Assembly: GCA_043810345.1 (NCBI GenBank)
Contig: JBDROF010000032.1
Coordinates: 1-9,143, forward strand
Length of the DNA stretch: 9,143 bases
Reading direction: 5' to 3'
From: QYOJ01 sp043810345
Lineage (GTDB): Bacteria > Bacteroidota > Bacteroidia > Bacteroidales > FEN-979
Below the pieces are notes generated by a model. That model searched no databases and was not told the origin of the DNA. It saw only the letters and a list, made by a program, of their open reading frames with translations. Shown here in pieces: positions 5,624 through 9,143 of the stretch (position 1 is the first letter of the stretch; each line of letters starts with the position of its first letter). Both the position numbers and the translations under genes were made by a program.

Positions 5624-6313
5624 ATGACAACCGTTGATCCGCAAAAAGCATTTTACCGCCTGAAGAGAATGGCTTTGCAATTCATTCCGGAAAAAGATTT
5701 CGAAAAAATTGAAAAAACCTCTGTCGTACTGCATTTTCAAAAAGGAGAGACCATCCTAAAGCAAGGTGGATCGCCAACCCATGTTGCATATCTGGAAAGC
5801 GGGTTGGTCAAATTCAGTTATGAGAATGAGTGGCAGAAAAACCTGATCCTGACTATCGTCAGCGCCCCAAAAATCCTGGGAGGGGCCAATCTTTTCTACA
5901 AAGACAATAACCTTTTCTCCATCATTGCAGTGGAGCCCTGTGAAGTTATGCTCATCGATACTAAGGTTTTATTGACCGTGTTGAGTGATAATGCCAGGTT
6001 TGCCATCATGTTGTTTCAGTACGCTTCGGAAATGTTCAAAACTTCTATCCTGAATTTCATTAGTCTGGCCTATAAACAAAAAGAAGCACGAATTGCCGAT
6101 ATTGTACTCTATCTCGCCGAGCATGTATTTCATGCGAATTCATTTCGATTATCCCTTACACGTAAAGAACTTGGTGAATTTGCCGGATGCTCCACCGAAA
6201 ATATAATTATGACCCTGCGCAGATGGCAAAGCGAAGATATCATACGATTTGAAAACAAGGACCTTACGATAAAAGATCCAGGCAAGCTTAAATACATCAG
6301 TAAAATCGGTTGA
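5624..6313 (+). CDS. Crp/Fnr-family transcriptional regulator
   Basis: This 229-residue protein has a cyclic-nucleotide-binding-like beta-roll (about 25-130, with FQKGETILKQGG at 38-49 and YLESGLVKFSY at 56-66), a dimerisation helix (about 130-165) and a C-terminal Crp-type helix-turn-helix (LTRKELGEFAGCSTENIIMTLRRW, 178-201). The start is fixed: the in-frame TAG at 5612-5614 leaves only the ATG at 5624, which has no Shine-Dalgarno sequence. The E. coli CRP cAMP contact Arg-Ser is not present; the corresponding stretch reads NNLFSIIAVEP. There is no Fnr-type N-terminal cysteine cluster, so it probably responds to neither cAMP in the E. coli manner nor an iron-sulfur cofactor. It is transcribed divergently from the porin-pst operon across 127 bp and is the best local candidate to regulate it. 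Confidence 0.88.
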   Translation: MTTVDPQKAFYRLKRMALQFIPEKDFEKIEKTSVVLHFQKGETILKQGGSPTHVAYLESGLVKFSYENEWQKNLILTIVSAPKILGGANLFYKDNNLFSIIAVEPCEVMLIDTKVLLTVLSDNARFAIMLFQYASEMFKTSILNFISLAYKQKEARIADIVLYLAEHVFHANSFRLSLTRKELGEFAGCSTENIIMTLRRWQSEDIIRFENKDLTIKDPGKLKYISKIG

Positions 6314-6318
6314 CGTTC

Positions 6319-6381
6319 ATGGACATTCGGGAGTATACCATCCGTAAACTGGAATCCACTACACTTGCTGATTTGCGATAG
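6319..6381 (+). CDS. 20-codon mini-ORF between the regulator and kinase genes
   Basis: An ATG five bases after the regulator's stop opens a 20-codon frame ending in TAG (6379-6381). Its peptide begins MDIREYTIRKLESTTLADL. That pattern resembles the first strand and helix of GNAT acetyltransferases, where an IR-x-x-x-x-x-DL opening is common. It may be the remnant of a deleted acetyltransferase-like gene, a short translated leader for the kinase downstream, or chance. No longer frame continues it before the kinase start at 6405. Function and reality are both uncertain. Confidence 0.25.
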   Translation: MDIREYTIRKLESTTLADLR

Positions 6382-6404
6382 TTGAACCTCTTATCATCGC
6401 GAAA

Positions 6405-8501
6405 ATGAAAAAAAGAAAAACATCACTATCAGAAGTTGATGAAATTCTTCAACTCAAGGCGACACTAGAGAAGTCTCAAATTGAATTAACAAGATATAAG
6501 AACGTTGTAACCAATGCCGATGTTGGCATTTTTCAAACAACCCCACAGGGGCAATACATTGCAGTTAACAAAGTACATGCAGCTATGCTGGGATACGACT
6601 CGCCGGAAGAACTCATGGAGGCGATCAAAGATATCCCCCGTCAGCTTTATGTAAATCCTGAAATTCGAGAGACTCTCTTCCGGAAAATCGGAAAAGAAGG
6701 GAATGTGCAAGGCTTTGAAGCTCAGCTTTACCGGAAAGACGGTCAACCCATTTGGGTTTCCTTGCACCTGCATGTTATCCTGGATGAAAAGGGTAAACCG
6801 CTGTACTATGAGGGTATCGGCATTGACGTCACGGATCGCAAGAAGCAAGAACAGATACAAAAAATATTGTACCACATCTCTCAGGCGGGCTTCACCACAG
6901 AGAAGTTCGAATTATTTATAGCAGAAATCCAAAAGCAGCTTAGCGCCATTATCGATACCACGAACTTTTATATTGCCTTGTACGACGCATCTGCCGATAC
7001 GCTTTCCTTTCCATTCATGGTTGACCAGAAAGACCGGTTTACCATCTACCCGGCGGCCAAAACAATGACCAAGTACATGATGGAGTCTCATAAACCAATC
7101 CTGGCGACAAAAGATGATATGCTGGCGTTGCAAAAATCAGGGCACATCGATATCCATGGAACGTTATCGGAAATCTGGCTTGGGGTGCCGTTAAAATCAC
7201 GAGGGAAAGTGACCGGAGCCATTGTGGTTCAAAGCTATGAAGATGCGAATGCATATGGAAAGCAGGAAATGGATATTCTCGAATTTATTTCAGATCAGAT
7301 AAGCATATCTATTGAACGGAAAAAAGCGGCGGAAGAGATAAAAATGGCCCTGGAAAAAGCGCAGGAGTCCGATCGCCTCAAATCTGCTTTTCTGGCAACT
7401 ATGTCGCATGAACTGCGTACTCCCTTGAATGCGGTGATCGGATTTTCCCAGTTGATGGATGCTGAAACACCACCGGATGAAGTGGTGATGATGACTCATC
7501 AGATCAATAAAAGCGGCGAACATTTACTGAGTATCATCGAGGATATGTTTGATATCGCGATGATTGAAGGCGGTCAGGTGACCGTGAATGAAGAAGAATT
7601 TTATATCCTTCCCTTCATGGAGAACATACACAGGATGCTGAAGATAGAACAGGGAAAAACGAACAAGGAAGGAATTGACATCGTGTTTCATGGGGAACCT
7701 GAAAATCGCGATTTTCTGATTTGCACCGACAAAGTCAAACTGAGTAAGACCCTGATGAATCTGCTGAAGAACGCGTTGAAATATACACCTGCAGGCCGGA
7801 TTGAATATGGGTATAAACCGGAAATAAGCGACGGGGAATCTCTCCTTCAATTCTTTGTGAAAGATACTGGAATCGGAATCCCGGAGAAATCGCAGGGAAT
7901 TATTTTTGATATATTCCGGCAGGTGGATGACTCCCATACCCGTCAATATGGAGGAACCGGCATCGGTTTATCTATCGCCAAAAAACTCACAGATATTCTG
8001 GGAGGGAAAATCCGGGTTGAATCGAAGGAAGGAGAAGGCTCGACGTTTTATTTTACAGTTCCTTACCAGGAAAAAGAGACCATCCCGCGGGCAGAAAGCA
8101 TTACCGTCCCTTCACTAAAAGAACTGAGTTTCCCCGGAAAAGTCATTCTGATCGCAGAAGATGATGAATCCAATTTTGAGTATCTTCGAATTGTTCTGGA
8201 GAAATTACAAGCAAAAACTCTTTGGGCAAAGAATGGTACAGAAGCAATTGAGTTATCTGAATCCCATCCGGAGATCGACCTGGTGTTAATGGATATTAAG
8301 ATGCCGGGTATGTCGGGGTATGAAGCTGCACGACAAATCAAAAAAACACGCCCCGGCCTTCTTGTCATTGCACAGACTGCCTACGCTTTGTATGGGGATA
8401 AGGAAAAATCAGTAGCAGCAGGTTGCGACGACCACATTTCCAAACCCATGCAAAAAGAGACTCTGATAAAAATTCTGGAAAAGCATCTGGTAAAAAAGTA
8501 A
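6405..8501 (+). CDS. Soluble hybrid histidine kinase, PAS-GAF-HisKA-HATPase-REC
   Basis: This 698-residue protein lacks transmembrane segments and is therefore a cytoplasmic sensor. In order: a short coiled coil (about 8-32); a PAS domain (33-150) ending GIGIDVTDRKKQEQ; a GAF domain (about 153-305); a linker helix (305-325); HisKA with phosphoacceptor H335 in SHELRTP; and HATPase_c with N452/N456 (NLLKNALKYT), DTGIGI (487-492), FRQVD (504-508) and GGTGIGL (516-522). A C-terminal receiver follows (about 579-696) with acidic D586/D587, phosphoacceptor D630 in LMDIKMPG, T658 and K680. All catalytic residues are present, so kinase and receiver should be active. No HPt or DNA-binding domain is attached, so phosphate must pass to a partner not in this window. 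It follows the Crp/Fnr gene by 91 bp without its own clear promoter and may share that transcript. The signal is unknown. Confidence 0.93.
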   Translation: MKKRKTSLSEVDEILQLKATLEKSQIELTRYKNVVTNADVGIFQTTPQGQYIAVNKVHAAMLGYDSPEELMEAIKDIPRQLYVNPEIRETLFRKIGKEGNVQGFEAQLYRKDGQPIWVSLHLHVILDEKGKPLYYEGIGIDVTDRKKQEQIQKILYHISQAGFTTEKFELFIAEIQKQLSAIIDTTNFYIALYDASADTLSFPFMVDQKDRFTIYPAAKTMTKYMMESHKPILATKDDMLALQKSGHIDIHGTLSEIWLGVPLKSRGKVTGAIVVQSYEDANAYGKQEMDILEFISDQISISIERKKAAEEIKMALEKAQESDRLKSAFLATMSHELRTPLNAVIGFSQLMDAETPPDEVVMMTHQINKSGEHLLSIIEDMFDIAMIEGGQVTVNEEEFYILPFMENIHRMLKIEQGKTNKEGIDIVFHGEPENRDFLICTDKVKLSKTLMNLLKNALKYTPAGRIEYGYKPEISDGESLLQFFVKDTGIGIPEKSQGIIFDIFRQVDDSHTRQYGGTGIGLSIAKKLTDILGGKIRVESKEGEGSTFYFTVPYQEKETIPRAESITVPSLKELSFPGKVILIAEDDESNFEYLRIVLEKLQAKTLWAKNGTEAIELSESHPEIDLVLMDIKMPGMSGYEAARQIKKTRPGLLVIAQTAYALYGDKEKSVAAGCDDHISKPMQKETLIKILEKHLVKK

Positions 8502-8516
8502 CCATTATTACTTTTG
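8486..8516 (+). promoter_or_regulatory. Promoter of the epimerase-like gene
   Basis: TACTTTTG (8509-8516) is an exact TAnnTTTG -7 box. TCTG (8486-8489), one base off TTTG, lies 19 bp upstream, the preferred spacing. The box ends only five bases before the ATG at 8522, so transcription is predicted to begin at or next to the start codon. The -33 element overlaps the end of the kinase gene. Confidence 0.55.
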
Positions 8517-8521
8517 CATTC

Positions 8522-9143
8522 ATGAAAAATTTGTTTTTAGCATTGGTTTTTCTTGCTTGTGGACAACTACTTGAAGCGGGGAATGCTCAGGACACTACAG
8601 GGGGTCAAAAATTCATGGAAGGTGAATTCTGGCGCGATCAGGTATTGAATGATCTAATGCCTTACTGGTACACCTATGGCTGGGACAAAGAACAGAGTGC
8701 ATTCTATTTAAATTTATCGCGTGAGTGGGAACTTATGCCTCCTTACGATAAGATGCCTCCGATGATCAGCCGGCAGATTTTCAGTTTTTCCACGGCTTAC
8801 CTTCTCTCGGGTGAAGAAAAGTACCTGGAGGTTGCCCGGCAGGCAGTGAATTATCTGCTCACCTATGGGTGGGACCAGCAATATGGAGGCTGGTTTGGCA
8901 ATCTCTCTCCGGATGGGGAGCCAAAAGAGACGAGCAAACCTGCAGCCTCACAATTGTACACGAATGTTGGGCTGGTCCAATATTATTTTGTTGCCGGCGA
9001 TAAACGTGCGTTGTCGTTCGTCATGAAATCCATTGAGATCCAAAAAAAATATACCCATGATGACGTATTTGATGGTTATTATATAAGCCTGAACAGGGAT
9101 TTGAGCGTGAGCGACTCTTCCAAAGCCAAGCATTCACATTATG
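8522..9143 (+). CDS. Secreted AGE / cellobiose-2-epimerase-like protein (5' part)
   Basis: The frame opens at ATG 8522 and runs off the right edge after 207 codons. The N-terminus is a signal peptide (MKNLFLALVFLACGQLLEAG, probable cleavage after GNA22). A lipobox-like FLAC at 10-13 is less likely because the hydrophobic part before it is so short. The rest resembles the alpha/alpha-barrel AGE superfamily (N-acylglucosamine 2-epimerase, cellobiose/mannobiose 2-epimerase, YihS-type isomerases). Signs are MISRQIFSFSTAYLLSGEEKYL (from 81), YGWDQQYGGWFGNLSPDGEP (115-134), a following K139, and KHSHY near the edge (203-207). Such enzymes invert or isomerise sugars; export to the periplasm suggests an oligosaccharide substrate. 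The catalytic C-terminal half is not visible, so a related glycoside hydrolase or a non-enzymatic relative cannot be excluded. It probably has its own promoter. Confidence 0.75.
   Translation, partial: MKNLFLALVFLACGQLLEAGNAQDTTGGQKFMEGEFWRDQVLNDLMPYWYTYGWDKEQSAFYLNLSREWELMPPYDKMPPMISRQIFSFSTAYLLSGEEKYLEVARQAVNYLLTYGWDQQYGGWFGNLSPDGEPKETSKPAASQLYTNVGLVQYYFVAGDKRALSFVMKSIEIQKKYTHDDVFDGYYISLNRDLSVSDSSKAKHSHY

Noticed and set aside
6486..6875. A 129-codon minus-strand frame opposite the PAS domain
   Set aside because: Antisense shadow of a well-supported domain, with no recognisable fold signature.
7524..7946. A 140-codon minus-strand frame inside the kinase gene
   Set aside because: It is antisense to the HisKA/HATPase coding region, where the plus-strand product has all catalytic motifs intact; no independent promoter or family sign.

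Overview
The window looks like a chromosomal segment of a Bacteroidota bacterium, probably from the Bacteroidales/Marinilabiliales part of the phylum. Three gene starts are preceded by exact matches to the phylum-type -7 element TAnnTTTG. Start codons lack Shine-Dalgarno sequences. The outer-membrane protein belongs to the alginate-export-like barrel family that is common there. This is an inference from sequence style; there is no rRNA to prove it.

Layout. Positions 1-156 (+) hold the 3' end of an unrecognised gene, closed by a strong intrinsic terminator at 183-213. Positions 157-345 are otherwise non-coding. A tightly packed minus-strand operon follows, in transcription order: outer-membrane beta-barrel (5496-4201), PstS-like lipoprotein (4198-3260), PstC permease (3256-2369), PstA permease (2372-1518), PstB ATPase (1513-695) and, after a 49-bp gap, a small ArsR-family regulator (645-346). 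Divergently, on the plus strand, lie a Crp/Fnr-family regulator (5624-6313), a 20-codon mini-ORF, a soluble PAS-GAF-HisKA-HATPase-REC hybrid histidine kinase (6405-8501), and the 5' part of a secreted AGE/cellobiose-2-epimerase-like enzyme (8522 to the window edge).

How the genes may work together. Junctions of 2-4 bp or an ATGA overlap tie the barrel, binding lipoprotein, permeases and ATPase into one unit. It could carry a ligand, phosphate or a related oxyanion, from outside the cell to the cytoplasm. No phoU is present where it usually sits; an ArsR-type repressor takes that place. A perfect 8+8 bp inverted repeat upstream of arsR suggests autoregulation. The Crp/Fnr gene shares a 127-bp divergent control region with the import operon. 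There, two back-to-back -7 boxes flank an imperfect 14-bp dyad of Fnr-box dimensions, so the Crp/Fnr protein is the obvious candidate regulator of the operon. The hybrid kinase has no DNA-binding output and its partner must lie elsewhere.

The most unusual points are the porin-headed, PhoU-less, ArsR-tailed Pst operon; the EF-hand-like loop and altered ligand motif in its binding protein; the arsR palindrome; and a predicted leaderless or near-leaderless start for the epimerase-like gene. No mobile element, CRISPR array, tRNA or rRNA was seen.
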